From Vreelandella subglaciescola (GTDB lineage: Bacteria > Pseudomonadota > Gammaproteobacteria > Pseudomonadales > Halomonadaceae): a stretch of DNA of 64,000 bases. How positions within the stretch are numbered: position 1 is the stretch's first letter; each line of letters starts with the position of its first letter. The stretch is from the NCBI RefSeq assembly GCF_900142895.1, contig NZ_LT670847.1, positions 2,604,001 to 2,668,000 of the forward strand, read 5' to 3'. Both the position numbers and the translations under genes were made by a program. Positions 45,252 through 54,687 of this stretch are shown piece after piece. The notes under the pieces were generated by a model. That model did no database searches, had not been told where the DNA came from, and saw only the letters and a list, made by a program, of their open reading frames with translations.

Positions 45252-45776
45252 ATGGAGCCAAGCGTTGAAAGCCTGAAAAATCTTGATTTATCGCTGCTGG
45301 CCCAGCGGCTGGGGAAACTCTGCCGTCAGCACGGCGTCGAAGTTACCACTGCCGAGTCGTGCACCGGCGGCGGTATTGCCGAGGCCATCACCTCGGTGGC
45401 GGGAAGTTCCGCCTACTTTTCCAGCGGCTATGTGACCTATTCCAACGCGGCAAAATCCCGCATGCTTGGCGTGGAAGAGGGGGCGCTGGAGATGCACGGC
45501 GCGGTGAGCGAGGCGGTGGTGAAAGCGATGGTGGCAGGTGCCTGCCGGGAAAGCGGCGCGGATATCGGCGTGGCAGTCAGCGGCGTGGCCGGCCCCGACG
45601 GCGGCAGCGATGAAAAGCCGGTGGGCACGGTGTGGCTGGCCTGGGGCAGCGCCAGTGCCCCGCGGGCGGAATGCCTGCATTTTCCCGGCGACCGCCACGC
45701 GGTCCGTGAGCAGGCGGTGCGCCAGGCCGTCGCGCGGCTGGTGGCGGATCTGGATGGTCACGGCGAAACGGCGTAA
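45252..45776 (+). CDS. pncC: Nicotinamide-nucleotide amidase (CinA C-terminal domain)
   Basis: Deamidates NMN in pyridine nucleotide recycling. The 174-residue protein is the stand-alone CinA C-terminal domain, with TTAESCTGGGIAEAIT (catalytic Ser-Lys type motif) and VAVSGVAGPDGGSDEKPVGTVW. AAGGAG lies 7 bases before the ATG. Upstream neighbour of recA, as in most gammaproteobacteria. Confidence 0.94.
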   Translation: MEPSVESLKNLDLSLLAQRLGKLCRQHGVEVTTAESCTGGGIAEAITSVAGSSAYFSSGYVTYSNAAKSRMLGVEEGALEMHGAVSEAVVKAMVAGACRESGADIGVAVSGVAGPDGGSDEKPVGTVWLAWGSASAPRAECLHFPGDRHAVREQAVRQAVARLVADLDGHGETA

Positions 45777-45813
45777 AAATCGTGCCGGCATTTTGTTATG
45801 CGTGAATCTTTGG

Positions 45814-45838
45814 CATACTACTGGCTAATTATACAGCA
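45814..45838 (+). promoter_or_regulatory. LexA (SOS) box and -10 element of recA
   Basis: CTGG-N8-ACAG at 45821-45836, with AT-rich core and flanking TA/CA, fits the LexA consensus CTGT-N8-ACAG with one mismatch. It directly follows the likely -10 element CATACT (45814-45819), so LexA would cover the transcription start. recA begins 20 bp downstream. Confidence 0.82.
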
Positions 45839-45857
45839 CCTACAGAGGATGCATTGA

Positions 45858-46952
45858 ATGGCTCAGGATGAAAATCGTAGCAAGGCGCTTGAAGCGGCAC
45901 TTGGCCAGATTGACCGCCAGTTTGGCAAGGGCACCGTCATGCGCCTGGGCGATGCGCCCCGCGTCGTCATGCCGTCGGTCTCGACCGGCTCACTGGGGCT
46001 GGATATTGCGCTGGGAATCGGCGGGTTGCCGTATGGCCGCGTCGTGGAAATTTTCGGCCCGGAGTCGTCGGGTAAAACCACGATGACGCTGTCGGTCATC
46101 GCCGAGGCACAAAAGCAGGGCAAGGTGTGCGCCTTCGTCGACGCCGAGCACGCGCTCGACCCGAGTTACGCCGAAAAACTGGGCGTCAACCTCAACGACC
46201 TGCTGATATCCCAGCCGGATACCGGCGAGCAGGCGCTTGAGATCACCGACATGCTGGTGCGCTCCGGCGGTGTTGACGTCATCATCATCGACTCGGTGGC
46301 CGCGCTGACCCCACGTGCCGAGATCGAAGGTGAAATGGGCGACACCCACGTGGGTCTGCAGGCGCGTCTAATGTCTCAGGCGCTGCGCAAAATCACCGGC
46401 AACATGAAGAATGCCAACTGCATGGTGGTGTTCGTCAACCAGATCCGCATGAAGATTGGCGTGATGTTCGGCAGCCCTGAAACTACCACCGGGGGTAACG
46501 CGCTGAAGTTCTACGCCAGCGTGCGGCTAGATATCCGCCGCACCGGCTCGGTGAAATCCGGCGACGAGGTGACCGGCAACGAGACCCGCGTGAAGGTCGT
46601 CAAGAACAAGGTGGCGCCGCCGTTCAGGCAGGCCGAGTTCCAGATCCTTTACGGCAAAGGGATTTATCACGCCGGCGAAGTGGTCGATCTGGGCGTGCAG
46701 TGCAGCCTGGTTGATAAAGCCGGCGCCTGGTACAGCTACAAGGGCAAGAAAATCGGCCAGGGCAAGGCCAACGCCGCCCAGTACCTGGAAGATAATCTCG
46801 AGATAATGCAAGAAATCGAGACGCAGATCCGCGCGCAGCTGCTAGCTCAGCCCGAACCCAAGCAGGAAAAAGAAGCCGAAAAAAGCGGCAAAGGCGGCAA
46901 AAAAGGCGCAGCCGATGAAGCAACAACGCCCGAAAGCGACGAGCTCCTCTAA
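45858..46952 (+). CDS. recA: Recombinase RecA
   Basis: Strand-exchange protein and SOS co-protease. Walker [10 protein letters not shown] (near residue 67), [15 protein letters not shown] and the DNA-binding loop region are all present. 364 residues with a lysine- and glutamate-rich acidic C-terminal tail. Preceded by a LexA box and followed 2 bp later by recX. Confidence 0.98.
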   Translation: MAQDENRSKALEAALGQIDRQFGKGTVMRLGDAPRVVMPSVSTGSLGLDIALGIGGLPYGRVVEIFGPESSGKTTMTLSVIAEAQKQGKVCAFVDAEHALDPSYAEKLGVNLNDLLISQPDTGEQALEITDMLVRSGGVDVIIIDSVAALTPRAEIEGEMGDTHVGLQARLMSQALRKITGNMKNANCMVVFVNQIRMKIGVMFGSPETTTGGNALKFYASVRLDIRRTGSVKSGDEVTGNETRVKVVKNKVAPPFRQAEFQILYGKGIYHAGEVVDLGVQCSLVDKAGAWYSYKGKKIGQGKANAAQYLEDNLEIMQEIETQIRAQLLAQPEPKQEKEAEKSGKGGKKGAADEATTPESDELL

Positions 46953-46954
46953 GG

Positions 46955-47419
46955 ATGACGTTCGGCCGTGATAAGCAGACGTCGCCGCGGGAAATGGCGA
47001 TGGGCTTTCTGGCGCGGCGGGAATATTCCCGCGCCGAGCTGGAAAGCCGCCTGGCACGCAAAGACGTGGCGCCTGAAGAAATCGGGCCCTGTTTGGATAG
47101 GCTCGCCGAGCAGGGGTTGCAGTCGGACGCGCGCTTTGCCGAAAGCTTTGTGCGCACTCGCGTGCTGCGCGGCCAAGGTGTGCGGCGGATCCAAAGCGAG
47201 CTTTTTCAGCGCGGCGTTGAGCAAAGCGTTCAGCGTCAGGCGCTTGCCGAGGTTGTCGCGCAGGAAAACGTCGACTGGTTTGAACTGGCGCGTGACACCC
47301 TGGCGCGGCGCTTCCAAACCCCTGGCGATACCCCCAAAGAGCGCGCCCGCCGCGAGCGCTTTCTGGCCTCCCGAGGCTTTGAGTTCGAGCAGATTCGTTA
47401 TGCGCTCAGCCACCTCTAG
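46955..47419 (+). CDS. recX: RecA regulator RecX
   Basis: Inhibits RecA filament growth. Three-helix repeats typical of RecX are visible: an N-terminal AMGFLARREYSRAELESRL, then FVRTRVLRGQGVRRIQSEL, and a C-terminal RERFLASRGFEFEQIRYAL. 154 residues. Starts 2 bp after the recA stop and is probably expressed by read-through from recA. Confidence 0.94.
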   Translation: MTFGRDKQTSPREMAMGFLARREYSRAELESRLARKDVAPEEIGPCLDRLAEQGLQSDARFAESFVRTRVLRGQGVRRIQSELFQRGVEQSVQRQALAEVVAQENVDWFELARDTLARRFQTPGDTPKERARRERFLASRGFEFEQIRYALSHL

Positions 47420-47555
47420 TCCCGCCTTTGCCGACCTTTCCGTTGAAGCGCGGCTTTAGTCAGCGCTCAATTTCGCTATAATGGCGTTTTTGCGACCCCG
47501 GCGGGTAGCGGCTAAAGCGCCCTGGGGCATCACGCTTTCTTGTTACGGATACCCT

Positions 47556-50165
47556 ATGAAAAGCGCAGAAATCAGACAGGCCTTTTTAGAATTTTTTGAG
47601 CAAAACGGCCATACCGTTGTGCCCACCAGCTCACTTGTGCCGGGTAACGATCCGACGCTGTTGTTCACCAACGCCGGCATGGTGCCGTTCAAGGACGTGT
47701 TTCTCGGACGCGACCCGCGCCCTTACGTGCGCGCTACCTCGTCGCAGCGCTGCGTGCGCGCCGGCGGCAAGCACAACGATCTGGATAACGTCGGCTATAC
47801 CGCGCGCCACCACACGTTCTTTGAAATGCTGGGCAATTTCAGCTTCGGCGACTATTTCAAGCGTGAGGCCATTGGTTTTGCCTGGACGTTTCTGACTGAA
47901 ACGTTGGGGCTGCCCAAGGACAAGCTCTGGGTCACCGTTCACGTAAGCGATGATGAGGCCGAGCGCATCTGGAAAGACGAGATCGGCGTGGATCCTGCGC
48001 GCTTTTCCAAGCTCGATGAAGATAACTTCTGGCAGATGGGCGACACCGGCCCCTGCGGCCCCAGCTCGGAGATTTTCTTCGACCACGGCGCCGATGTATG
48101 GGGTGGGCCGCCCGGCAGCGCCGATGAAGACGGCGACCGCTACATCGAAATCTGGAACCTGGTGTTCATGCAGTACGACCGCGACGCCGAAGGCACGCTG
48201 CACGCGCTGCCCAAGCCGTCGATTGATACCGGCATGGGGCTTGAGCGGGTCGCCGCGGTGATGCAGGGCGTTCACTCCAACTACGAGATCGACCTGTTTC
48301 AGCGCCTGCTCCAGGCCGCCGCCGAGGCCACCGGTCACGCCGATACCCAGGCGCCGTCTTTGCGCGTGATCGCCGACCACATCCGCTCCTGCGCGTTTCT
48401 GATCGCTGACGGCGTAATGCCGTCCAACGAAGGCCGTGGCTATGTGCTGCGCCGGATTATTCGCCGCGCCGTGCGCCACGGGCACAAACTGGGCGCCACC
48501 GAGCCGTTCTTTCATACGCTGGTGGATGCGCTCGACGCCGAAATGGGCGATGCCTACCCCGAATTGCGCCAGGCGCGCGAACAGATCGCGCGGATTCTGC
48601 TGAAAGAAGAGCAGCAGTTCGCCCGCACCCTGGACCACGGCATGGGGCTTTTGGACGCCGCCCTGGCCGAGCTTGACGGCGAGGTGTTGCCCGGCGAAAC
48701 CGTGTTCAAGCTTTACGACACCTACGGCTTTCCGTTTGACCTGACGGCTGACGTCTGCCGCGAACGCGGCGTCACGCCCGACGAAGCCGGCTTTCAGCGC
48801 GAGCTTGAGGCGCAGCGCGAGCGCGCCCGTGCGGCCAGCCAGTTTGGCGCTGACTATACCGCTACCGTTGAGCTTGACGGTAAAACCCTCTTTACCGGCT
48901 ACGAGCAGCTGGAGGACGACGCCCGGGTGGTGGCTCTGGTCGACGCTGAAGGTAACGATCTGGCCGCGCTTGACGCCGGCCAAAAAGGCATCGTGGTGCT
49001 CGACCGCACGCCGTTTTACGGCGAATCCGGTGGTCAGGTCGGTGATAGCGGCTATCTTTACGTCGACGGCGGACGCTTTCAGGTGCTCGATACCCAAAAG
49101 CAGGGCGGCCACCATTTGCATCAGGGCGTTATGGTTGAGGGCAGCTTGGCGGTCGGCGCGGACGTGCGGCCTAACGTCGATGCCAGCCTGCGCACCGCCA
49201 CCGTGCGTAACCACTCGGCCACCCACCTGCTGCACAAGGCGCTGCGGCTGGTGCTCGGCGAACATGTGCAGCAAAAGGGCTCGCTGGTCAATGCCGAACG
49301 GCTGCGCTTTGATTTCAGCCACTTTGAGCCAATGACGCAAAGCCAGCTGGCCGAAGTCGAGCGTCTGGTCAACGACCAGGTGCTGGCCAACGCACCGACC
49401 CTCACCGAGGAAATGAGCCTTGATCAGGCCAAAGACAAAGGTGCGGCGGCGCTGTTCGAAGCCAAATACACCGACAGCGTGCGCGTGCTAACCATTGGTG
49501 CAGACGACTTTTCCATTGAGCTTTGTGGCGGCACCCACGTAGCGCGCAGCGGCGATATTGGCTGCTGCCACATCGTTAGCGAAGCCGGCATCGCCTCCGG
49601 CGTGCGCCGTATCGAGGCGATTACCGGTGAAGGCGCGCTGGACTATTTTTATACTCAGGAAGCCTGCGTGAACCGCCTCGGCGAGCGCCTGAAGGCCAAG
49701 CCCGAGCAGGTTGAGGCGCGGATAGATTCCCTTATGGAGCGCAACCGCACGCTGGAAAAAGAGCTCGAGCAGGCCAAGGCCAAACTCGCCAGCGCCGCCA
49801 GCAGCGAGATGCTGAGCCAGGCGCGCGAGGTGGCGGGCGTGAAGCTTCTGGCCACCCAGCTTGACGGCGTTTCCGGTAAGGAGCTGCGCGGCATGCTCGA
49901 TCAGCTGAAAAGCAAACTCGATTCCGGCGTGATTGTGCTGGGCGTTGCCGATAAAAGCGCCGGCAAGGTAAGCCTGATCGTCGGGGTGACAAAAGATTTG
50001 ACCGATCGCGTCAAGGCCGGCGAGCTGGTCAACCATGTGGCCTCTCAGGTCGGCGGCAAAGGCGGTGGCCGCCCGGATATGGCCCAGGCCGGTGGTAGCC
50101 AACCCGATGCCCTGCCGGAGGCGCTGGCTAGCGTACCGGCCTGGTTGGAAAGCGCGCTTGGCTGA
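47556..50165 (+). CDS. alaS: Alanyl-tRNA synthetase
   Basis: Charges tRNA-Ala. The catalytic core has [15 protein letters not shown], the editing domain has [12 protein letters not shown] and [13 protein letters not shown] (zinc and editing residues), and the C-Ala domain ends [14 protein letters not shown]. The ATG at 47556 gives the conserved [13 protein letters not shown] start and 869 residues; the frame is open upstream. A clear -10 TATAAT lies at 47477-47482. Confidence 0.97.
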   Translation: MKSAEIRQAFLEFFEQNGHTVVPTSSLVPGNDPTLLFTNAGMVPFKDVFLGRDPRPYVRATSSQRCVRAGGKHNDLDNVGYTARHHTFFEMLGNFSFGDYFKREAIGFAWTFLTETLGLPKDKLWVTVHVSDDEAERIWKDEIGVDPARFSKLDEDNFWQMGDTGPCGPSSEIFFDHGADVWGGPPGSADEDGDRYIEIWNLVFMQYDRDAEGTLHALPKPSIDTGMGLERVAAVMQGVHSNYEIDLFQRLLQAAAEATGHADTQAPSLRVIADHIRSCAFLIADGVMPSNEGRGYVLRRIIRRAVRHGHKLGATEPFFHTLVDALDAEMGDAYPELRQAREQIARILLKEEQQFARTLDHGMGLLDAALAELDGEVLPGETVFKLYDTYGFPFDLTADVCRERGVTPDEAGFQRELEAQRERARAASQFGADYTATVELDGKTLFTGYEQLEDDARVVALVDAEGNDLAALDAGQKGIVVLDRTPFYGESGGQVGDSGYLYVDGGRFQVLDTQKQGGHHLHQGVMVEGSLAVGADVRPNVDASLRTATVRNHSATHLLHKALRLVLGEHVQQKGSLVNAERLRFDFSHFEPMTQSQLAEVERLVNDQVLANAPTLTEEMSLDQAKDKGAAALFEAKYTDSVRVLTIGADDFSIELCGGTHVARSGDIGCCHIVSEAGIASGVRRIEAITGEGALDYFYTQEACVNRLGERLKAKPEQVEARIDSLMERNRTLEKELEQAKAKLASAASSEMLSQAREVAGVKLLATQLDGVSGKELRGMLDQLKSKLDSGVIVLGVADKSAGKVSLIVGVTKDLTDRVKAGELVNHVASQVGGKGGGRPDMAQAGGSQPDALPEALASVPAWLESALG

Positions 50166-50171
50166 TGTTTC

Positions 50172-50206
50172 AGGCCGGTGGCGTTAACGCCACCGGCCTT
50201 ATTTTT
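50172..50206 (+). terminator. Rho-independent terminator after alaS
   Basis: A perfect 28-bp palindrome (arms AGGCCGGTGGCG and CGCCACCGGCCT, core TTAA) is followed by TATTTTT, 6 bp after the alaS stop. Confidence 0.9.
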
Positions 50207-50260
50207 GCTCTACGCTTCACTTCACTCTCCCTTCCCGAACGCATAGGAAACCAACGGCAT

Positions 50261-51511
50261 ATGGCACTATACGTACAGAAGTTCGGCGGCACCTCGGTGG
50301 GCTCTGTCGAGCGCATCAAGGCCGTCGCAGAAAAAGTCAAAGGCTTTCGCGATCAGGGGCATCAGGTCGTGGTAGTGGTATCCGCCATGAGCGGCGAAAC
50401 CAACCGCCTGACCGATATGGCCTCAGCGCTTAACCCCGAACCCAACCCGCGCGAAATGGACATGCTGTTGTCTACCGGTGAGCAGGTGACGATTTCGTTG
50501 CTGGCCATGGCGCTGCAGCAGCAGGGCGTGCCGGCCACTTCGCACACCGGTGGCCAGGTGGGCATTCATACCGACAGCGCTCACACCAAGGCGCGCATTC
50601 AGCGCATTGAAACCGATGACCTGAAAGCCGATCTGGACGCCGGTCAGGTCGTTGTGGTCGCCGGTTTTCAGGGCGTTGATGAAGACGGCAACATCACCAC
50701 GCTGGGTCGCGGCGGCTCGGACACCACCGGCGTCGCACTGGCCGCGGCACTGGGTGCCGACGAGTGCCAGATCTACACCGATGTTGACGGTGTTTACACC
50801 ACCGACCCGCGCGTGTGCTCGAAAGCGCGCCGGCTGGAGACCATTACCGTTGAGGAAATGCTCGAGCTGGCAAGCCTGGGCTCCAAGATATTGCAGATTC
50901 GCGCGGTAGAATTTGCCGGCAAGTACAACGTTCCCCTCCGGGTGCTGTCGAGTTTCGAGGACGGCCCCGGCACGCTTATTGTTGCAGACTCTGATAAAGA
51001 CGAGGATTCCATGGAAGAACCGCTGATCTCCGGTATCGCGTTCAACAAGAACGAAGCCAAGCTGACCCTGCTGAACACGCCTGATGTGCCGGGCGTGGCA
51101 TCGCGCATTCTCGGCCCGATCGCCGCGGCCAATATTGAAATCGACATGATCGTGCAGAACGTGGCGCCGGCCGGCGACTACACCGACTTCACGTTTACCG
51201 TGGCCAAGGGCGACTACAAGACCACCAAGCGCATCATTGAAGAAAGCATCATTCCCGATCTGGGCGGCGGCGAGCTGCGCGGCGACAACAATATTGCCAA
51301 GGTGTCGCTGGTGGGCGTGGGCATGCGCTCACACGCCGGCGTCGCGTCAAAGATGTTCCGCGTCCTCGCAGAAGAGAACGTTAACATCCGTATGGTGTCT
51401 ACTTCCGAGATCAAGATTTCGGTCGTGATCGACGAAAAGCACATGGAGCTTGCCGTCAAGGCGCTGCATAAGGCTTTTGGATTAGACAAAGCCGATATTG
51501 AAGAAGACTAA
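50261..51511 (+). CDS. lysC: Aspartate kinase
   Basis: First enzyme of the lysine, threonine and methionine pathway. The N-terminus is [19 protein letters not shown], with the kinase domain to about residue 250 ([16 protein letters not shown]) and two C-terminal ACT domains that sense lysine or threonine. 416 residues; the ATG at 50261 is chosen over an upstream open frame that overlaps the terminator. Followed by csrA, the common gammaproteobacterial order. Confidence 0.96.
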   Translation: MALYVQKFGGTSVGSVERIKAVAEKVKGFRDQGHQVVVVVSAMSGETNRLTDMASALNPEPNPREMDMLLSTGEQVTISLLAMALQQQGVPATSHTGGQVGIHTDSAHTKARIQRIETDDLKADLDAGQVVVVAGFQGVDEDGNITTLGRGGSDTTGVALAAALGADECQIYTDVDGVYTTDPRVCSKARRLETITVEEMLELASLGSKILQIRAVEFAGKYNVPLRVLSSFEDGPGTLIVADSDKDEDSMEEPLISGIAFNKNEAKLTLLNTPDVPGVASRILGPIAAANIEIDMIVQNVAPAGDYTDFTFTVAKGDYKTTKRIIEESIIPDLGGGELRGDNNIAKVSLVGVGMRSHAGVASKMFRVLAEENVNIRMVSTSEIKISVVIDEKHMELAVKALHKAFGLDKADIEED

Positions 51512-51593
51512 TAGCCCCATCGTTATAACCTTCTACGCTTGAGAGGGAGGGTTTGCTACCGTATGTTGGCGAGCTTTCACTCAACGGGAAGAG

Positions 51594-51659
51594 TGACGTT
51601 ATAACGTCAAAACCATTGGTGATGGTGGTGTCAGGGCGCATAATGTTCCGCCACCATCA
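51594..51659 (+). promoter_or_regulatory. csrA control region: palindrome, promoter and hairpin
   Basis: A perfect 16-bp palindrome TGACGTTATAACGTCA (51594-51609) stands just before a plausible promoter, TTGGTG (51616-51621) and CATAAT (51639-51644) with 17-bp spacing. TGATGGTGG (51620-51628) and CCACCATCA (51651-51659) could pair across this region. The palindrome may be an operator; I do not recognise the protein that would bind it. Confidence 0.5.
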
Positions 51660-51710
51660 TTGACGGTGGGCTTCCCGTTGCAACAAAAACGTCTGAGAAG
51701 GAGATCAGCC

Positions 51711-51926
51711 ATGCTCATCCTGACTCGCCGCGTTGGCGAAACCCTAATGATTGGCGATGACATTACCGTGACAGTTCTCGGTGTGAAGGGCAATCAGGTA
51801 CGTATCGGCGTAAACGCGCCGAAAGACGTGGCTGTCCATCGTGAAGAGATCTATCAGCGCATTCAGCGCGAACGCGACAGCGAAGGTGGTCACGAAGATA
51901 GTCATGAAGGTAATGATGACAGCTGA
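51711..51926 (+). CDS. csrA: Carbon storage regulator CsrA/RsmA
   Basis: Small RNA-binding protein that represses translation by binding GGA motifs near ribosome sites. [44 protein letters not shown] sequence (given here by residues 1-40) is the CsrA fold, with R44-type contacts in HREEIYQRI. 71 residues with an acidic, histidine-containing tail. GAAGGAG precedes the ATG and could be an autoregulatory CsrA site. The GGA-rich RNA at 41797 is its likely antagonist. Confidence 0.97.
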   Translation: MLILTRRVGETLMIGDDITVTVLGVKGNQVRIGVNAPKDVAVHREEIYQRIQRERDSEGGHEDSHEGNDDS

Positions 51927-52061
51927 AAAGACTGGTACTCGTCATTTGGCACCCGTCATTCAGTGCCGGTAGAGAAGGTAGAAACGCGGAGGCGTGAAAA
52001 AAATCGACACAGGGCTAGACAGGTCCCGGTTAAATCGGTAATATTCGCGCCGTGCCGTTAA

Positions 52062-52154
52062 GGAGAGGTGGCCGAGTGGCTGAAGGCGCTCCCCTGCTAA
52101 GGGAGTATAGGGTTTGTAGCCCTATCGAGGGTTCGAATCCCTCTCTCTCCGCCA
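52062..52154 (+). tRNA. tRNA-Ser(GCT)
   Basis: A 93-nt class II tRNA with acceptor arms GGAGAGG / CTCTCTCC, anticodon GCT in CCTGCTAAG, a long variable arm (TATAGGGTTTGTAGCCCTA), T-arm GGTTCGAAT and an encoded CCA end. Reads AGC/AGU codons. Located downstream of csrA as in many gammaproteobacteria. Confidence 0.95.
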
Positions 52155-52176
52155 ATCGGCATTTGCAAGACGGTAA

Positions 52177-52253
52177 GCGCCCGTAGCTCAGCTGGATAGA
52201 GTACCTGACTACGAATCAGGTGGTCGGAGGTTCGAATCCTCCCGGGCGCACCA
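52177..52253 (+). tRNA. tRNA-Arg(ACG), copy 1
   Basis: A 77-nt tRNA with acceptor GCGCCCG / CGGGCGC, D-arm AGCTCAGCTGGATAGAG, anticodon ACG in CTGACTACGAATCAG (A34 expected to become inosine), T-arm GGTTCGAAT and encoded CCA. Confidence 0.96.
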
Positions 52254-52306
52254 TCTTCAGCAACATGGCAAGAACAGTCATGCTGTCAGCAGCAACACTG
52301 TAAAAA

Positions 52307-52383
52307 GCGCCCGTAGCTCAGCTGGATAGAGTACCTGACTACGAATCAGGTGGTCGGAGGTTCGAATCCTCCCGGGCGCACCA
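52307..52383 (+). tRNA. tRNA-Arg(ACG), copy 2
   Basis: Identical over all 77 nt to the copy at 52177, separated by a 53-bp unrelated spacer. Followed at once by a terminator, so the three tRNAs probably form one transcript. Confidence 0.96.
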
Positions 52384-52389
52384 GATTCC

Positions 52390-52420
52390 AAACCCGTCCT
52401 CTCATGAGGGCGGGTTTTCT
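52390..52420 (+). terminator. Rho-independent terminator of the tRNA cluster
   Basis: AAACCCGTCCTC pairs with GAGGGCGGGTTT (12 bp, one G-U) around TCAT, followed by TCTGTTT, 6 bp after the second tRNA-Arg. Confidence 0.85.
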
Positions 52421-52439
52421 GTTTGTATCAACAAATTTG

Positions 52440-52588
52440 TATGAACGCATGGAATAACGCATAGGAATAATGGCCGGCGTACGTGCCGGCGGTTCTCGTT
52501 TCCTGGCCAGGTGAGCGGTGGCTCGCGCCGCTTTCCTGGTGATCGTGCTTTGGCGCCCTCCGCTTTCTGCGGTTGGGCGCTTTTTTTT
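52440..52588 (+). ncRNA. Candidate small RNA between tRNA-Arg and dusC
   Basis: A 150-bp stretch with a second strong + strand terminator at its end although no + strand gene precedes it. It contains GCCGGC-GTACGT-GCCGGC (52473-52490) and further GC-rich inverted repeats. Only a weak -10 (TATGAA near 52440) can be proposed. The reverse strand carries a frame encoding the notorious artefact VRPGGFEPPTT across the tRNAs, which is not a gene. Confidence 0.3.
52553..52588 (+). terminator. Strong Rho-independent terminator on the + strand, before dusC
   Basis: GCGCCC-T-CCGC pairs with GCGG-TT-GGGCGC around TTTCT, followed by eight T residues. It overlaps the last bases of the leftward dusC. On the + strand the nearest gene is tRNA-Arg, which already has its own terminator. 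Confidence 0.85.
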
Positions 52589-53594
52589 ATGCCGGCGCGT
52601 CGGCCGGCATCGGGTGTTCCGGCGTGTGTTGCACCAGCGCGCCCAGCAGGTCATCCAGCACGGTTAACCGCTTGATGCGCTGGAAATGGACGTCGGCTTC
52701 GTTATTGCCTTGACGCATCTGGGCCATCCACTGCTTGACCAGCGAGGTGACAATGCGCTCGGGGAGTCCCTGGCGCTGGCGCTGAGCGTAGTCTTTCAGC
52801 ACGCCGGCGCGCATCGCCCAGGTGGTGTCAGCGAGGCGTTCGCCGGTTTGCTGCCAGTGGCGGATGCGCGCTGCCAGCCAGGGGTCGGCCAGTGCGCTGC
52901 GGCCAAGCATCACGTCCTCGCAGCCGGACAGCGTGCGTGCCTTCCAGTAGTCCTCAAGCGTCCAGATATCGCCATTGGCCACTACCGGGATGCCGACATG
53001 CTGGCGTATTTTACCGATCCACTCCCAGTGTGCCGGCGGGCGATAGCCTTCGTTGCGGGTGCGTGCATGTACTACCAGCCGGCTGGCGCCGCCGGCTTCT
53101 GCCGCCTGGCCACAGGCAACGGCCGGGCGGCGGTCAGCGAAACCCAGGCGAATTTTGGCGGTGACGGGGATGTGCTCGCCAACGGCATCAAAGACGGCTC
53201 GCGTGGCCTGAAACAAGCGCTCGGGGCGGCGCAGCAGCGACGCGCCGCCGTCGTGGCGGTTGACCAGCTTGGCCGGGCAGCCAAAGTTGAGATCGATACT
53301 TGTCGCGCCCAGTTCAAGCGCCTGACGGGCGTTGGCGGCAAGCGCTCGGGTATCCGAGCCCAAAAGCTGAATATGCACCGGCACGCCGGTCGGGGTGGTG
53401 ACGGCGGGTTTCTGAAGCTCGGGGCAGTGCTTGTAAAACACCCGGGGCGGTAGCCGGGCGTCTACTACGCGGACAAACTCGGTGACGGTCCAGTCAAAGC
53501 CGGGGCGGGCGGTCAGCAGTTCGCGGGTTACGGCGTCGATCACGCCTTCCATGGGGGCCAGGCCGATGCTGCCGGTGTGTTTGTGGGGCGTCAT
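52587..53594 (-). CDS. dusC: tRNA-dihydrouridine(16) synthase DusC
   Basis: FMN-dependent reductase of uridine 16 in the tRNA D-loop. LAPMEGVIDAVTRELL at the N-terminus, VTEFVRVVD, LNFGCPAKLVNRHDGG (catalytic Cys) and VVHARTRNEGYRPP match E. coli DusC more closely than DusA or DusB. 335 residues. The start overlaps the yigZ stop (ATGA), so it is coupled to yigZ. Confidence 0.92.
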   Translation of the reverse strand: MTPHKHTGSIGLAPMEGVIDAVTRELLTARPGFDWTVTEFVRVVDARLPPRVFYKHCPELQKPAVTTPTGVPVHIQLLGSDTRALAANARQALELGATSIDLNFGCPAKLVNRHDGGASLLRRPERLFQATRAVFDAVGEHIPVTAKIRLGFADRRPAVACGQAAEAGGASRLVVHARTRNEGYRPPAHWEWIGKIRQHVGIPVVANGDIWTLEDYWKARTLSGCEDVMLGRSALADPWLAARIRHWQQTGERLADTTWAMRAGVLKDYAQRQRQGLPERIVTSLVKQWMAQMRQGNNEADVHFQRIKRLTVLDDLLGALVQHTPEHPMPADAPA

Positions 53595-54232
53595 TGTGCG
53601 GCGTCCTGAGCGTGCGGGGCAGCGGTGATGGCCACGGAGGCTTTCAGGCGGTTTTCCAGCGGGGCGGTGTCAACGGCTTCGCCGCGCGGCCAGCCGAGGG
53701 TCAGACAAACGCCCTGACCATCGTAGTCGGCTGCGGTCACGGGGATTTCGTGTTCCGCGCACCAGTCGCGTGCCGGGGCTTCCTGGGCGAAGTCGAGCCG
53801 CAGGGTATAGCTGTCGCGTTCGACCACTTCCCGGGTGGGTAGCGTTTCGATGGCCGTGCTGACTGCCTGGGCGTAGGCGCGTGCGAGTCCGCCGGTGCCC
53901 AGCTTGGTGCCGCCAAAATAACGAATCACCACGCAGCCGATCTCCCCCAGGCCGCTGCCGCTCAAGACCTGGTACATCGGCCGGCCGGCAGTGCCGCCGG
54001 GTTCGCCGTCGTCGGAAAAACCGATGGCCTGCTGTTCGCCGGGCGCGCCGGCAATAAAGGCGGTGCAGTGGTGGCTGGCGGCGGGGTGCGCGGCGCGGGC
54101 CGATGTCAGCAGTGTTTCAAAATCGCCAGGGGTGGGGGCGTGGCAGAGCCAGGCAATAAACTGGCTTTTTTCGACGTCGATGCTTGTGCTGTGGAAGCTC
54201 TCTGGCGCCAGCTGTGGAACGGGGTAGCGCAT
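53591..54232 (-). CDS. yigZ: YigZ/IMPACT family protein (UPF0029)
   Basis: Conserved protein of the YigZ-IMPACT family with uncertain bacterial role; the eukaryotic member binds GCN1. The N-terminal IMPACT domain shows FSDDGEPGGTAGRPM and VVIRYFGGTKLGTGGLARAY, both family signatures. A smaller C-terminal domain follows. 213 residues. It overlaps the upstream S24-like gene by one base (TAATG) and dusC by 4 bases. Confidence 0.92.
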   Translation of the reverse strand: MRYPVPQLAPESFHSTSIDVEKSQFIAWLCHAPTPGDFETLLTSARAAHPAASHHCTAFIAGAPGEQQAIGFSDDGEPGGTAGRPMYQVLSGSGLGEIGCVVIRYFGGTKLGTGGLARAYAQAVSTAIETLPTREVVERDSYTLRLDFAQEAPARDWCAEHEIPVTAADYDGQGVCLTLGWPRGEAVDTAPLENRLKASVAITAAPHAQDAAQ

Positions 54233-54591
54233 TAATGCTCCGTTGCGTGATGCTCAATGCCCATGACCAGGCTCAGCACCTCAATATCGCGGTTGTGTAA
54301 GAACACCGCTGGCCAGTCGGTATGGTCAAATATCAGCTGCAGGCCGTTACGGTTGATGGTTAGCCGCTTGAGCGCCACGGGCCGGCGGTTGATTTCTGCC
54401 GTGGCCGTTTCATGGGCGCCGTGTTGAAAGCGGCGGATAATAATGACATCGCCGTTGAACAGGTTGCAATCGCGCATGCCGTCGCCGCGTACTCTGACCG
54501 CGTAGGTATTGCGGCGCGTCATGCGCCGGGCGGGGTGGCGTAAGCGTGGGACAGAGGTGGCCGGTTGAGCAAAGGTGTGGGCAGCAAGCAT
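54232..54591 (-). CDS. LexA/UmuD-like (S24) protein lacking the catalytic serine
   Basis: A 119-residue protein resembling the C-terminal peptidase fold of LexA and UmuD: VRGDGMRDCNLFNGDVIII (residues 34-52) aligns with the V-x-GDSM-x-DGD motif, and VALKRL (72-77) keeps the general-base lysine (K75). The nucleophile serine is replaced by glycine (G38, codon GGC), so self-cleavage is not expected. There is no helix-turn-helix and no adjacent umuC. GGAGA lies upstream of the ATG. Tandem LexA boxes precede it. It heads a coupled unit with yigZ and dusC. Function unknown. Confidence 0.75.
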   Translation of the reverse strand: MLAAHTFAQPATSVPRLRHPARRMTRRNTYAVRVRGDGMRDCNLFNGDVIIIRRFQHGAHETATAEINRRPVALKRLTINRNGLQLIFDHTDWPAVFLHNRDIEVLSLVMGIEHHATEH

Positions 54592-54687
54592 CGGGTATCT
54601 CCAGCGTCTGGCAGAAAGCGCGTATGACAGCCTCGTGATAGCGCTTGTACTCAGGTGTGCGGCAGGCTATTTTTTTATACGCGCATT

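Noticed and set aside
47631..49340. 569-codon frame antisense to alaS
   Set aside because: Mirror of codon usage in a high-GC gene; alaS is certain and the antisense product has no recognisable motif.
52062..52588. tRNA cluster as an integration (att) site
   Set aside because: No integrase, no duplicated tRNA 3' end other than the full second gene copy, and housekeeping genes on both sides.
52346..52654. Minus-strand open frame of 102 codons ending in VRPGGFEPPTT
   Set aside because: It runs antisense through tRNA-Arg and a terminator. The VRPGGFEPPTT ending is a well-known artefact of translating the reverse strand of tRNA genes.
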